Origin: JBBDYH01 sp040901795
Lineage (GTDB): Bacteria > Planctomycetota > Planctomycetia > Pirellulales > JALHPA01
Direction of reading: 5' to 3'
Assembly (NCBI GenBank): GCA_040901795.1
Contig: JBBDYH010000021.1
Span: 1 to 44,461 of the forward strand
DNA length: 44,461 bases
How positions within the stretch are numbered: the first letter of the stretch is position 1; every line of letters begins with the position of its first letter. Positions 24,901-33,591 of the stretch are shown here, in pieces. Made by a program: the position numbers and the translations under genes. The notes below the pieces were generated by a model. The model ran no database searches. It was not told where the DNA came from and was given only the letters and a program-made list of their open reading frames with translations.

Positions 24901-27900
24901 GACGCGATGATGCCAACAGCTTTGCGTGGCCTGATCGCTTCGCGCGAACACTACAAGAGTACGGCCTCGCGCGACCGTTTCGAGCAGAAGTGGCTGTCGA
25001 GTTCCCGATCGATCTGCCTGCGCCGGTTGCGCAACAGCAGTCGATCCAATTTAAGGGCCTCCTGCGACCCGCAGCAGAAACGCTGCCCAGATCCGAAGCA
25101 CTCGGCTTCGGAAATGACGATCGCGTCTACTACCGATTTATTCTGGATTCCGGCGTGGAGGTTTCTGGCACGACATTATCAAATGGTCAACTGAATGGTG
25201 TCGTTTTGCCCCCGCGTCGCCAGTACAGCGCCTATTTTTATCAGCCGAGCACAAATCGATCGACCACACTATTTGGCGATACCGGAGCATCTGGGGAACA
25301 ATTTGGATTCATTGGCTCACCGTCCGCAATCGGGCTTGAGGACTTTGGTGGTGTCGACGCCGATGGCGATGGGCTGCCGGATGTTGGAGAGATTGCGATC
25401 GGGACGGATCCCGGCCGCGTCGATACTGACAATGATGGAATCGTCGATTCTACTGAGATTCAACAGGGTCTCGATCCGCTCGACGACCGCGGGTTTCCGA
25501 CCGGAATCATTTCCAGCCTGCCGTTGCCAGGGCCGGCGACGGAAGTTGTGGTCGAAGGCGATACGGCCTACGTGGCCACCGGCAGCCACGGCCTGGCGGT
25601 TGTCGATGTCGGCCGGTTCAACAACCCAATATTACTCGGTCAACTCGATTTGCCGGGCATCGCGACGGACGTTTCGGCGGCGCCCGAGTTGAACCGCGTG
25701 GTGGTGACGACCAATAGCGGCGGCGTACATGTCGTGGATGTTGCCGAACCAATGGTTCCTACGCTGGCACGAACGGTAAATGTCACGGGCAGCCGCGTAG
25801 AGGTCGTGGACGGCGTCGCGTTCGTCGCCAATGGCGGCTCGCTCACCGCGATCGACATGCTCACCGGCGACATTCTGCAGTCGCTGAACCTCGGCGGCGG
25901 AACCATCACCGACATCGCCAAGGAAGGCACGTTCCTTTACACAATCGATAACGGCCGGAGTCTGACGGCCATCGACGTATCAACGGGGGACATGGATGCG
26001 CGCGGCTCGGTGTTCCTTCCCAATGGCGGCGGGAAGCTGTTTGTGGGTAATGGAATTGCGTATGCCGCGGCCGCTAACACGAGCGCCGGCGGATTCGCCA
26101 CCGCAAACGTGTCGAACCCCGATGCTCCGACCGTTATTAGCGGGAGTGACGCGCCCGTTGAAAGCGTCCCTGGCACTGCTATTGTCACAAATGGCTCCGG
26201 CATTGGCCTATTGATCGGCCAATCCCAGCGTGTAGCTGGCGATCCGTCGTCGCTGAACCTTGTAGACATAAGCGATCCCGCAAACACTTATGACTTCCTG
26301 ACTCAGATCAATTTGCCGGCACCGCCACAAGGCCTCGCCGTCGCTTCCGGCCTTGCCTTTGTCGCCAACGGCACGGCTGGATTGCAGGTCATAAACTACC
26401 TGCCGTTCGATAACCGCGGCCAGGCCCCGACGGTCAACATCGAGACATCCGTCGCCGATGTCGATCCGGCCACGCCGGGGATCCAAGTCTTGGAAGGAAC
26501 TTCGATTCCTATCCGTGCGGACGTGCTCGACGAAGTGCAAGTGCGCAACGTCGAGTTGTTGGTGAACGGCACAGTCGTCCGCAACGACGTGTCGTTCCCG
26601 TTCGACTTCTTTGCCGTGGCACCGAACATTACGCCGGAGGCCAGTAGCGTCAGCTTGCAAGTGCGGGCTACGGATACAGGCGGCAACGCCGCGCTCTCGA
26701 ATGTGCTGACGATTCATCTGGTCCGAGACACGTTCGCACCCTCGATCGTCAGCATCGCGCCGCCCGACGGGGCAACAGGCTTTGAAGGGCTGCGGTCTGT
26801 CCGAATCCGCTTTTCCGAACCCATGGACGCGGCGACGATCAACACGAGCAACCTGTCGATCGTTGAGGCGGGATCGGATGCTGCATTCGGCACCGGGGAT
26901 GACATGCCGGTGAACATCATCAATCTTCAGCTTCGCAGCGACGATAGCTTCGTGCAATTGACGACGAACCCGTTGCCGATCGGCAGTTATCAAGTGCAAA
27001 TCGCAGCCGACCAGATCACTGACCGCGCGGGCAACCGACTCGGCGCGGGCGACATCGTCAGCCAGTTTACACTGGAGGAGTTCAGCGGCCCGATCGCCAA
27101 GACAAACAACACCACGGGCGTTGTCGATCGTTCCAGCGCGGCCCGTTCCGTCAGCTTCACCGCGGAGGATTTCGGGGGCGCCTCCGTGGTCGCGGACGTG
27201 AACGTCGTCATCGATTTCATGAAACATGACGGCGAGAGCTTCGGCATCGACCGTGGCGGATGCGCTTTTAACAATGAGATTTTCTTTATCCTGCGGAGTC
27301 CGTCGGGCCAATCCGTCACTTTCATCCCGACATTCACGTATAGCGAGATCTGTCCCCCTGGGGGCCGAGTCCTCGTAACGTACGATGATGAGGCGGAGAC
27401 AGCAGCCAGTGGCATGCCACGGAGTGGATCGTTCCGACCGCCCATTCCGCTGTCCGCCTTCGACGGCGAGGACGGTATCGGCGTTTGGACGGTTACGATC
27501 GGCGACTCAGTTGGAGCGGACGCGCTGAGTTTCTGGAGCGTGACGGTCGTTCTCAATAGTGAGGCATCGCTGGTTGGCCCTTCCAGCCTCTTGCAAGGCG
27601 AGACGACGAACGCGTCGGCCATCGAATCGAGCCTTGACGATGGAACATCGTTTGCCGATTTGGCGATCTTCTCGTCCGCGTTTAAATTTGGCGATTCCAT
27701 TACAACTTCCTTCGCCGCGGCCAGGGCTGCCACAGTATTGCCGCGCACGATAGACGGTACTTCGCCGCCGGTACCGTTTTGGTCGCAGGCAAGCCAGATC
27801 GATCAGCAACGATTGGATGAAGGCAGGTTTCTACTTCGTACTTTCACGGGGGGCGGCCGGCGTGCAAGCGTGCATTCAGCAGCGCACGATCGCTTGTTTG

Positions 27901-27956
27901 CAGAATTCCTGGATGATCTGTTGGAGAGAAGATTCGACGGTGAGTGGAGTAATTGA
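21972..27956 (+). CDS. Giant secreted multidomain protein (LEPR-XLL-like start)
   Basis: 1,994 residues from the ATG at 21972 (GGGAG upstream). Arg-rich N-terminus ending in FEPLEERRLLAG, the planctomycete extracellular-protein leader. Order by rough residue: dockerin-like pair 150-203 (GDVDGDFVINTADSN, GDINRDGRITGYDLA); Big_5/SbsA Ig-like units from about 306 and 420; carboxypeptidase-regulatory-like fold about 536-600; an AT-rich module about 793-1109 with a possible toxin-type fold; calcium loops 1128-1173 (DADGDGLPD, DTDNDGIVD); LVIVD-like propeller repeats 1180-1476 (VVEGDTAYVATGSHGLAVVD); Ig-like units 1483-1703; a P/proprotein-convertase-like domain about 1710-1861 (EIFFILRSPSGQSV, GVWTVTIGD); and a unique tail. 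No membrane anchor or PEP-CTERM. Role probably adhesion or surface binding, by inference. Confidence 0.88.
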   Translation: MRKRSRCQSVRRSSHRSFTACFEPLEERRLLAGLPANTLALFEGGIDAAGETDTVQIHLTPQNFAIGNADGGHITLGFVVQPQDSGLLPEAVQIDKLSGPGNVPVIFEKTGLSDGSSLVLAKLKHGDYEIDITSRNNTIGGWQLQVFLAGDVDGDFVINTADSNLLRQAMQGTPTPAILAVGDINRDGRITGYDLARADTNKGVSTSVRILTVSAGLDPTDDTGLAGDNLVRHTPVDIIGTTQAGATVLLDKDGDGFDDGTTTASAGSPTNYALSAGLIPGANLLRVEARDAFGQTAHAQTTVTLDAIAPTVVSTTPAAGATIDPPGSGNIVVHVIFSEPMIGASVLSSLSVSGNDTGAITPLGAQYNDSTRTLTFEIGQSLTDSNISVTVGATAADLAGNGLAGGSFPFSFNVNRVVGITQISPANGEELVSLTREAIIRFSAPVDPTTVTSNAIQVISLGATVSGRLMVSSTERFVTFFPNQPWNASTEVRIRIDGDRIMGRNGRALDADGDRQPGGHRTADFTTLPLTRIPGTNVFGFVRDSFTQAPIAGVTIRVDAFPQANAVTDANGRFELRDMPAPEFFVHIDGSTAAAPAGFVYPVVGKPFHSVPGQTVQLEMDREPFDIFLPPMALGDIQPLSPTQTTEVGFGNAGRADLVEMFPNLDPSIWDRMQVSFAPGAAVDEFGNRATEAAIIPVPPDRIPAPLPPNLNPELVISIQAGTATNFDIPAPVTFPNLEGLAPGEKSLIFSFDHDAGEWVVIGAGSVSADGLSIVSDVGVGIAAPGWHFTFSGSQNFDLLSPNNGDKDYDTRPIDGATDLAIIAAAEAALLLPLGGTIIGIGGIQVARAFGFSTGDFVHTALHLANFLANTGATLSYPIGSEASDLARADSSVIANHNRILMDVKRELDARVQSGSDDTSIELVLARSQANVRFTTLDLFFAFGGTQGINVEGEVDIVDGRYVGSIRYTYADTYGYGRDDANSFAWPDRFARTLQEYGLARPFRAEVAVEFPIDLPAPVAQQQSIQFKGLLRPAAETLPRSEALGFGNDDRVYYRFILDSGVEVSGTTLSNGQLNGVVLPPRRQYSAYFYQPSTNRSTTLFGDTGASGEQFGFIGSPSAIGLEDFGGVDADGDGLPDVGEIAIGTDPGRVDTDNDGIVDSTEIQQGLDPLDDRGFPTGIISSLPLPGPATEVVVEGDTAYVATGSHGLAVVDVGRFNNPILLGQLDLPGIATDVSAAPELNRVVVTTNSGGVHVVDVAEPMVPTLARTVNVTGSRVEVVDGVAFVANGGSLTAIDMLTGDILQSLNLGGGTITDIAKEGTFLYTIDNGRSLTAIDVSTGDMDARGSVFLPNGGGKLFVGNGIAYAAAANTSAGGFATANVSNPDAPTVISGSDAPVESVPGTAIVTNGSGIGLLIGQSQRVAGDPSSLNLVDISDPANTYDFLTQINLPAPPQGLAVASGLAFVANGTAGLQVINYLPFDNRGQAPTVNIETSVADVDPATPGIQVLEGTSIPIRADVLDEVQVRNVELLVNGTVVRNDVSFPFDFFAVAPNITPEASSVSLQVRATDTGGNAALSNVLTIHLVRDTFAPSIVSIAPPDGATGFEGLRSVRIRFSEPMDAATINTSNLSIVEAGSDAAFGTGDDMPVNIINLQLRSDDSFVQLTTNPLPIGSYQVQIAADQITDRAGNRLGAGDIVSQFTLEEFSGPIAKTNNTTGVVDRSSAARSVSFTAEDFGGASVVADVNVVIDFMKHDGESFGIDRGGCAFNNEIFFILRSPSGQSVTFIPTFTYSEICPPGGRVLVTYDDEAETAASGMPRSGSFRPPIPLSAFDGEDGIGVWTVTIGDSVGADALSFWSVTVVLNSEASLVGPSSLLQGETTNASAIESSLDDGTSFADLAIFSSAFKFGDSITTSFAAARAATVLPRTIDGTSPPVPFWSQASQIDQQRLDEGRFLLRTFTGGGRRASVHSAAHDRLFAEFLDDLLERRFDGEWSN

Positions 27957-28038
27957 TCTAGATTAGAACGAAGCGACCGCTTAGACTCGCGCACGCCTAT
28001 CGGCTCAAGGGCCGCGTTCAACCAGGAGACCCAATCGT

Positions 28039-29403
28039 ATGACAGCCGAACGTGACACGAACCACTTGATCGGTACGCTTAAATGGTTTCCGGCATTGGT
28101 GGCTCTTGTGCTTTTCGCTGGACTCGCACAGCGGGCTGCGGCCGATGTGGTGATCGATTGGAACAACGTCCTGCTCGAGGCCATTCGGACCAACAACGTG
28201 TCGCCGCCGCGGGCGTCGCGCGCGATGGCGATGGTGCATGGGGCGATGTTCGATGCGGTCAATACAATCGATCGCACGCATCAGCCGTATCACGTGCAGC
28301 TCGTCGTCTCGCCGGGCGGCAACCGCGAGGCCGCCGCGGCGCAGGCGGCGCACGACGTGCTGGTGAGCCTGTTTCCAACGCAGCGATCCACTTTCGACGC
28401 AGCGCTGGCCGACAGCCTGAGTTCGATCCCGACCGGCACACCCAAGGTTGGCGGGCAGGCGATTGGCCAACAAGTCGCGGCGCAGTACATCACGTTGCGA
28501 GCGAGCGACCATAGCGCCGACATCACGCCGTACACCCCTGGAACGCAGGCCGGGCAGTGGCGGCCGACGCCGGCGGGCTTCGCCCCGGCTCTATTCCCGA
28601 ACTGGCCAACGGTCACGCCGTGGTGCATGCCCGACGGCGCCCAATTCCGGCACGCCGCTGGGCCGCCATCGCTTACTAGCGCGGAATACACAGCGGCGTT
28701 GAACGAAGTTAAGTCTCTGGGCGCAGCAAACTCCACGACGCGTACGCAAGAGCAAACCAACATTGCCCACTTCTGGGCCGACGGGGCGAATACATCGACG
28801 CCGCCGGGCCATTGGAACCAGATCGCGCAGAGCGTAGCCGCCGCGCAAGGCAACACGCTCAGCGAAAATGCGCGGCTGTTTGCACTGTTGAACCTGGCCG
28901 AGGCCGATGCGGCGATCGTGTCGTGGGACAACAAATACGCGACGAACCTCTGGCGGCCGGTCACCGCAATTCAGTTGGCCGACCAGGACGGCAATGCGGC
29001 GACTGAGGCCGACGCGAACTGGACTCCGCTGATCGCCACGCCGCCGTTCCCGACGTACACCAGCGGCCATAGCACTTTCAGCGGTGCTGCGGCCGAGATC
29101 CTGGACTTGTTCTATGGAACGGACAACGTTAGCTTCACCACGTCGGCCGAGGGCGCACTGGGCGTTGTCGATCGGACGTTCACGAGTTTTTCGCAAGCGG
29201 CGCTCGAAGCCGCCGACAGCCGGCTGTACGGCGGCATCCATTTCCGCTTCGACAACGAGCATGGCATGCAAAACGGCATTGCCCTCGGCCAATTCGTTTT
29301 CGCCAATGAGCTGCAGCCGATCCCCGAACCTGGCACGTGGTTGTTGGTCCTTTGTGGTGCGGTTACCGTCGCGTTCGCAACAAGGCGGATACGCTCTCCC
29401 TGA
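28039..29403 (+). CDS. Vanadium haloperoxidase/PAP2-type enzyme with PEP-CTERM tail
   Basis: 454 residues; AGGAG about ten bases before the ATG. Signal peptide (about 14-35, ALVALVLFAGLAQRAAA). The acid-phosphatase/haloperoxidase triad is complete: K299-x6-R306-P307 (KYATNLWRP), TSGH with His344 (YTSGHS in place of PSGH), and S394-R395-x5-H401-x3-D405 (SRLYGGIHFRFD). Such sites bind vanadate in haloperoxidases or phosphate in PAP2 phosphatases. The secreted bacterial subgroup is usually called vanadium-dependent haloperoxidase, but the activity cannot be told from sequence alone. The C-terminus ends IPEPGTWLLVLCGAVTVAF plus Arg residues, a PEP-CTERM sorting signal, so the protein is processed by an exosortase. 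The next gene starts seven bases after its stop. Confidence 0.92.
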   Translation: MTAERDTNHLIGTLKWFPALVALVLFAGLAQRAAADVVIDWNNVLLEAIRTNNVSPPRASRAMAMVHGAMFDAVNTIDRTHQPYHVQLVVSPGGNREAAAAQAAHDVLVSLFPTQRSTFDAALADSLSSIPTGTPKVGGQAIGQQVAAQYITLRASDHSADITPYTPGTQAGQWRPTPAGFAPALFPNWPTVTPWCMPDGAQFRHAAGPPSLTSAEYTAALNEVKSLGAANSTTRTQEQTNIAHFWADGANTSTPPGHWNQIAQSVAAAQGNTLSENARLFALLNLAEADAAIVSWDNKYATNLWRPVTAIQLADQDGNAATEADANWTPLIATPPFPTYTSGHSTFSGAAAEILDLFYGTDNVSFTTSAEGALGVVDRTFTSFSQAALEAADSRLYGGIHFRFDNEHGMQNGIALGQFVFANELQPIPEPGTWLLVLCGAVTVAFATRRIRSP

Positions 29404-29410
29404 GGTTCGT

Positions 29411-30220
29411 ATGACCAACGACCCCCGCCTGCTCTCGGACCGCTTTTCCCGCTCATCGAAGTACCATCCCGACTGGATGATCGCCAGCGCCAGCGGCGGG
29501 GCGAATTCGCTATGGCTAACCGAGTGGCTGGCCGAGGCGCTGGACTTGCGGCCCGGCCTGCGCGTGCTCGACCTCGGCTGCGGAGTTGGGTCGTCGTCGA
29601 TCTTCCTGCGGCGTGAGTTCGGAGTGCAGGTGTGGGCCACGGATCTGTGGTTTAGTGCCTCGGAGAATCTGGTGCGCATTCGCGACGCAGGTGTTGAGGA
29701 CGGAGTGTTTCCCATACACGCCGACGCACGGTCGCTGCCGTTTGCCAACGACTTCTTCGACGCCGTCGTCAGCATCGATTCGTACTTTTATTACGGCACC
29801 GACGACCTGTACCTGAACTATCTCGCCCGCCTGGTTAAACCCGGCGGCCCGATTGGAATCGCCGGGGCGGGGCTGGTGCAAGAGATCGACGGCGCCATTC
29901 CCGATCACCTTCGCGCCTGGTGGGAGCCGAGCATGTGTTGTCTGCACTCGGCGGATTGGTGGCGGCGGCACTGGGAGCGGACCGGCATCGTGGCGGTGGA
30001 CCTGGCCGACACGATGCCCGACGGCTGGCAGCGCTGGCTCGACTGGCTCAAGGCGGTCGCTCCTGAAAACACGACGGAGATCAAGACGATCGAAGCCGAT
30101 CGCGGCCGGCACATGGGCTACGTTCGCGTCGTGGGTCGCCGTCTGCCGGACGCGACGCTGGAGGAACCCATTGTTTCCGTGCCCATGGAGTACACCAAGA
30201 AACCACTACTCCGCAGTTAG
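29411..30220 (+). CDS. Class I SAM-dependent methyltransferase
   Basis: 269 residues from the ATG at 29411, which has GAGG just upstream; the open frame extends to 29084 but overlaps the haloperoxidase gene. Motif I LRVLDLGCGVGSSSIFLR, motif II VQVWATDLW, then ADARSLPFANDFFDAVVSIDS (motif IV, UbiE-like) and LVKPGGPIGIAG. The C-terminal region (HLRAWWEPSMCCLHSADWW, GIVAVDLADTMPDG) is the substrate-binding part of UbiE/sterol-type small-molecule methyltransferases. Cytoplasmic, no signal. Seven bases from the haloperoxidase stop, so probably co-transcribed; substrate unknown. Confidence 0.88.
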   Translation: MTNDPRLLSDRFSRSSKYHPDWMIASASGGANSLWLTEWLAEALDLRPGLRVLDLGCGVGSSSIFLRREFGVQVWATDLWFSASENLVRIRDAGVEDGVFPIHADARSLPFANDFFDAVVSIDSYFYYGTDDLYLNYLARLVKPGGPIGIAGAGLVQEIDGAIPDHLRAWWEPSMCCLHSADWWRRHWERTGIVAVDLADTMPDGWQRWLDWLKAVAPENTTEIKTIEADRGRHMGYVRVVGRRLPDATLEEPIVSVPMEYTKKPLLRS

Positions 30221-30315
30221 ACGCAGCAGCCGTGACATCGCTCCGGTCAGAGATGACAATGGGGAAAGCCTCGGTCTTCCTTGTTTTGTGCTAGCCCTCT
30301 GTCTTTTAGCGCTCG

Positions 30316-32982
30316 ATGCCAACTCCATGGCCGTCTGTGACGAGTGGTTTGTTGCTGCTTGTACTCTGTACATCGACGGCCGCGCTGGAAGACGCGCCGC
30401 CGTTCGAGTTGGCCCAAGCACAACCTGCGGACGGCGCTAAGGATGTCCTCGTGACGGCCTCGATCAGCTTGCGGTTCAACCAACCGGTGGCCGCCGGGTC
30501 GTTGAGCCATCTCACGCTGCACCGTGTTGCCACGGAGGAATCGACCGAAGTTGCCGTGCGGCGTGCGACGGATCTGACCAATGCTTCGATTACACTCTCG
30601 CCCGAGGAGTTTCTTGAGCCTGACTCAGTCTATGAAGTTCGTGGGTCGACGCTGGTGAAGGCCCGCAGCGGCGCTCCGCTCATGCCGTTCCGCTCGCGCT
30701 TCACGACCGGATCGGAGGCGCCTGCGGTAAACGATGGGCTGGTGTTTACGGCCGAAAAGTTTGACGATACGCGCTCGATGACGACCGTTCTATTCGGTCC
30801 CGATCGTTGCCTCTACGCCGCCGACGCCTTCGGCAGTCTTGTGCGGTGGGACATCGCCGCGGACGGAAAGCCCATCAACAAGCAAACGCTGCTCGCCGAC
30901 CCGCAGAAAAGCCGCCAGTACATCGACCTTGAATGGGACCCGCAGGCCAGGGCCGACGACCTGATCCTGTGGGTGAGCTATGCCGAACGTCTGGCTGCCA
31001 AGGACGATCGCCACTATTTCACCGGAACGATCGCTCGAGTGGAGCTCGGCCGCAAGAGCGGCGACACGATCAAGGAGCAGGTGGTTATCACCGGCCTGCC
31101 TCACGGCCGCGAGAAGCAGGGGGGCTACGACACGCTGCCGCACCAGCCGAACGGCCTGGTGTTCAAGGACGGAAAGCTCTATCAATCCGTCGGCTCGACA
31201 TCGAGCAGCGGCGGGCCGCCGAACTGGGGTTTGCCCGAACAAGTACTTTCGGGATGCGTGCTTGAGATCGACGTGTCCCGCATTCAGGCGCCGCTCGATG
31301 TGCATCCGAAAACCGGTTACGACCCTAATGCAGCCGACGCTCCGGTTCGCATCTTTGCCACCGGCGTTCGCAACGCGCTGGAGCTCGTGGCCCATTCCAA
31401 CGGCCGCCTTTATACGGCCACCAACATCAACGACCGCGCCGGCAAGGCCGACGGCGTGCCGGACGATCCCGATATCGCAGGCGACCAGAATACCCTGGTC
31501 ACACACACGACGCCGAACCACGAAAGTCTGTACCTGATCGAGCGCGGCCGGCACTACGGGCTGCCCAACCCTGCCCGTCGCCAGTACGTGTTGGGGGGCG
31601 GCAACCCGACTGCCGGAGAGGATCCATTCGAGATTCCGGACTATCCGGTCGGCACGCGGCCGGAAGACGGCTTCGCGCCCGAGTTGATGTACCCGCTCTG
31701 GCCGCATGGCGGAACCAGCCCGAACGGGATGATCGAGTACCTGCCGAGTTTTTCGCATCCACTGCGCAACGCTCTCGTCTGCTGCTTCTACTCCGCGGGA
31801 GACATTGCCGTGATGCCGCTTGGCACCGATGGAATGCCCACCGCGGTGGTAAAGCTGCGCAGCCCGACGGGCAAATTGCGCTTCAAGGGGCCGCTCGATA
31901 TTACGATGGATCCGCAGTCGGGCATCCTCTATGTTGCCGACTTTGGCGTGCAGTCCAAGTTCGGCGCCGAGGGATCGATGGTCTTGCTGCGCCCCAACGC
32001 CGCCGCGCCATATCCGCACAGCCCGGTCATCGCGGGGATCGACTGGGCCCCGGCCGACACCATTGTTCGGCGAGCGAAGGACGGGGACAATTGGCCGGTC
32101 ACTTGGGCAGACGACGACGCCCTTTATACCACCTGGGGAGACGGAACCGGTTTCCTTCCCAAGGTCGAGCGGAAGCTGAGTTGTGGGTTTGCGCGAATCA
32201 CCGGCTCGCCGGCCGACTTCACCGCCGTCAACGTGCGGTCGTCCGCGGAGCAACTTGGCGACGGCCGGCGCGGCATGAAGGGCTGGGGCCTTCTCGCCGT
32301 CGAGGGGACGCTTTACCTATGGTTTGGGCACGCCGACAAAAACGGCGCCGCCGCTCAACTGGCCTGGTCGAAGGATTACGCCAAGACGTGGACGCTGGCC
32401 GACTGGCGGTTCGAAGAATTCGGGCTCATCGGGTTTGTCAACTTCGGCAAAGAATACGCCGGCGCTCGGGACGAGTTTGTCTATGCCTACTCGCACGACG
32501 GACCGCGGGCCGACACACCCGCCGACCAATTCGTCCTGATGCGCGTTCCGAAGTCGAAAGTCGCCGATCTGGCGGCGTGGGAGTTCCTGGAGAGGATGGA
32601 TGCGAACGGGCCGGTGTGGACGCGCGACGTCCGCCGGCGTGGCGCGGTGTTCAAAAATTCCGACGGCTGTCTGCGATCGGCCATGACCTACAACGCCGGT
32701 CTGCGCCGCTACCTGTGGTGGCAACAAATCCCGCAGCCGCAGGGGCACAAGGATCGTGGCGACACCCGCTTTGACGGCGGGTTTGCCGTATACGACGCCC
32801 CCGAGCCGTGGGGGCCGTGGACGACGGCCTACTACACGGCGAAATGGGACGTGGGGCCGGGCGAGCACGGCGACTTCCCGGCGAAGTGGATGAGCGCGGA
32901 CGGCAAGGTGCTGCACCTGGTCTTCTCCGGCGACGATTCATTCAGCGTGCGGCGTGCGACGTTGCGATTGGCTGGCCCATGA
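30316..32982 (+). CDS. Secreted Ig-like plus double propeller protein (GSDH-like and DUF4185-like)
   Basis: 888 residues. Signal peptide (SGLLLLVLCTSTAALED). Residues about 30-130: a Big_5/SbsA Ig-like domain (AQPADGAKDVLVTASISLRF). Residues about 140-560: a beta-propeller like glucose/sorbosone dehydrogenases (PDRCLYAADAFGSLVRWD, THTTPNHESLYLIERG, ITMDPQSGILYVADFG). Residues about 570-888: a second propeller-like domain resembling DUF4185 (VTWADDDALYTTWGDGTGF, LAWSKDYAKTWTLADW, FPAKWMSADGKVLHLVFSG). No PQQ ligands can be confirmed. It starts 96 bases after the methyltransferase. The likely setting is polysaccharide binding or cleavage at the surface, an inference. Confidence 0.78.
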   Translation: MPTPWPSVTSGLLLLVLCTSTAALEDAPPFELAQAQPADGAKDVLVTASISLRFNQPVAAGSLSHLTLHRVATEESTEVAVRRATDLTNASITLSPEEFLEPDSVYEVRGSTLVKARSGAPLMPFRSRFTTGSEAPAVNDGLVFTAEKFDDTRSMTTVLFGPDRCLYAADAFGSLVRWDIAADGKPINKQTLLADPQKSRQYIDLEWDPQARADDLILWVSYAERLAAKDDRHYFTGTIARVELGRKSGDTIKEQVVITGLPHGREKQGGYDTLPHQPNGLVFKDGKLYQSVGSTSSSGGPPNWGLPEQVLSGCVLEIDVSRIQAPLDVHPKTGYDPNAADAPVRIFATGVRNALELVAHSNGRLYTATNINDRAGKADGVPDDPDIAGDQNTLVTHTTPNHESLYLIERGRHYGLPNPARRQYVLGGGNPTAGEDPFEIPDYPVGTRPEDGFAPELMYPLWPHGGTSPNGMIEYLPSFSHPLRNALVCCFYSAGDIAVMPLGTDGMPTAVVKLRSPTGKLRFKGPLDITMDPQSGILYVADFGVQSKFGAEGSMVLLRPNAAAPYPHSPVIAGIDWAPADTIVRRAKDGDNWPVTWADDDALYTTWGDGTGFLPKVERKLSCGFARITGSPADFTAVNVRSSAEQLGDGRRGMKGWGLLAVEGTLYLWFGHADKNGAAAQLAWSKDYAKTWTLADWRFEEFGLIGFVNFGKEYAGARDEFVYAYSHDGPRADTPADQFVLMRVPKSKVADLAAWEFLERMDANGPVWTRDVRRRGAVFKNSDGCLRSAMTYNAGLRRYLWWQQIPQPQGHKDRGDTRFDGGFAVYDAPEPWGPWTTAYYTAKWDVGPGEHGDFPAKWMSADGKVLHLVFSGDDSFSVRRATLRLAGP

Positions 32983-33021
32983 CGATCCCCATAGACTCAT
33001 CCAGCCCACAGTCAGCGATTA

Positions 33022-33087
33022 TCATCCTGAGCGAAGGGAAGGATCTCGTCGGCCCTGAAAGAGGATGCTTCGCTGCGCTCAGCATGA
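33022..33087. repeat. Imperfect inverted repeat between convergent genes
   Basis: TCATCCTGAGCGAAGGGAA (33022-33040) and TTCGCTGCGCTCAGCATGA (33069-33087) are imperfect complements of each other around the string GGATCTCGTCGGCCCTGAAAG. It lies between the propeller protein (plus) and the VOC gene (minus). It has the look of a dispersed element and might act as a bidirectional terminator. Confidence 0.55.
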
Positions 33088-33090
33088 CAA

Positions 33091-33564
33091 TCAACGTTTG
33101 TCGATCATGGTGTTCGACCAGCGGTCTTTTCGTTCCTCTTCGGTGGGCTCTTCGACACGGGTGGCGATAGTCCATACGTGCCCCGCGGGGTCGATGATCC
33201 ATGCCGTGCAGTCGCCCCAGAATTGATCCTTCGCCGGAATCAGGATTTGCGCTCCATTGACGACTGCCCGTTCCACCGCTTGATCCACGTTCTCCACGTA
33301 GACATAGATCACCACGGACGAGCTGCCGTCCGGCTTGGGCGCGCGGCTCGTCAACGTCGGCCACTCGGCTTCGATCATCAGCATCGCCGGGCCGATCTTC
33401 AGCAACGCATGTGCGACCGATCCGTCGGGTCCCGGTCGGCGTCCCAGTTCTACAGCTTCGAACGTGCGTATGCAGAAGCTGATCTCAGCGGCCGGGTCAC
33501 GACATACCAATCGCGGGATGATCACGGATGCGCCCTCGGGAATTCCTTTTGAGTTTTTGGCCAT
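33091..33564 (-). CDS. VOC-family protein (PhnB/glyoxalase-like)
   Basis: 157 residues; GGAG seven bases before the ATG. Two beta-alpha-beta-beta-beta units of the vicinal oxygen chelate fold: residues about 12-75 (IIPRLVCRDPAAEISFCIRTF, AHALLKIGPAMLMIEAEW) and about 80-140 (SSVVIYVYVENVDQAVERAVVNGA, DQFWGDCTAWIIDPAGHVWTI). The D-P-x-G-H-x-W end is typical of the PhnB-like branch. Metal use and substrate are unknown. It lies 27 bases after the GNAT gene on the same strand. Confidence 0.88.
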   Translation of the reverse strand: MAKNSKGIPEGASVIIPRLVCRDPAAEISFCIRTFEAVELGRRPGPDGSVAHALLKIGPAMLMIEAEWPTLTSRAPKPDGSSSVVIYVYVENVDQAVERAVVNGAQILIPAKDQFWGDCTAWIIDPAGHVWTIATRVEEPTEEERKDRWSNTMIDKR

Positions 33565-33591
33565 GGTTCGCTCCGAATTTGCATCCTGGGA

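Noticed and set aside
26208..27311. 367-codon minus-strand frame in the giant gene
   Set aside because: Antisense shadow without start signal; the plus-strand domains are clear.
29084..29410. Long N-terminal extension of the methyltransferase frame
   Set aside because: It overlaps the haloperoxidase gene out of frame and has a composition typical of a shifted reading of GC-rich DNA; conserved sequence starts at 29411.
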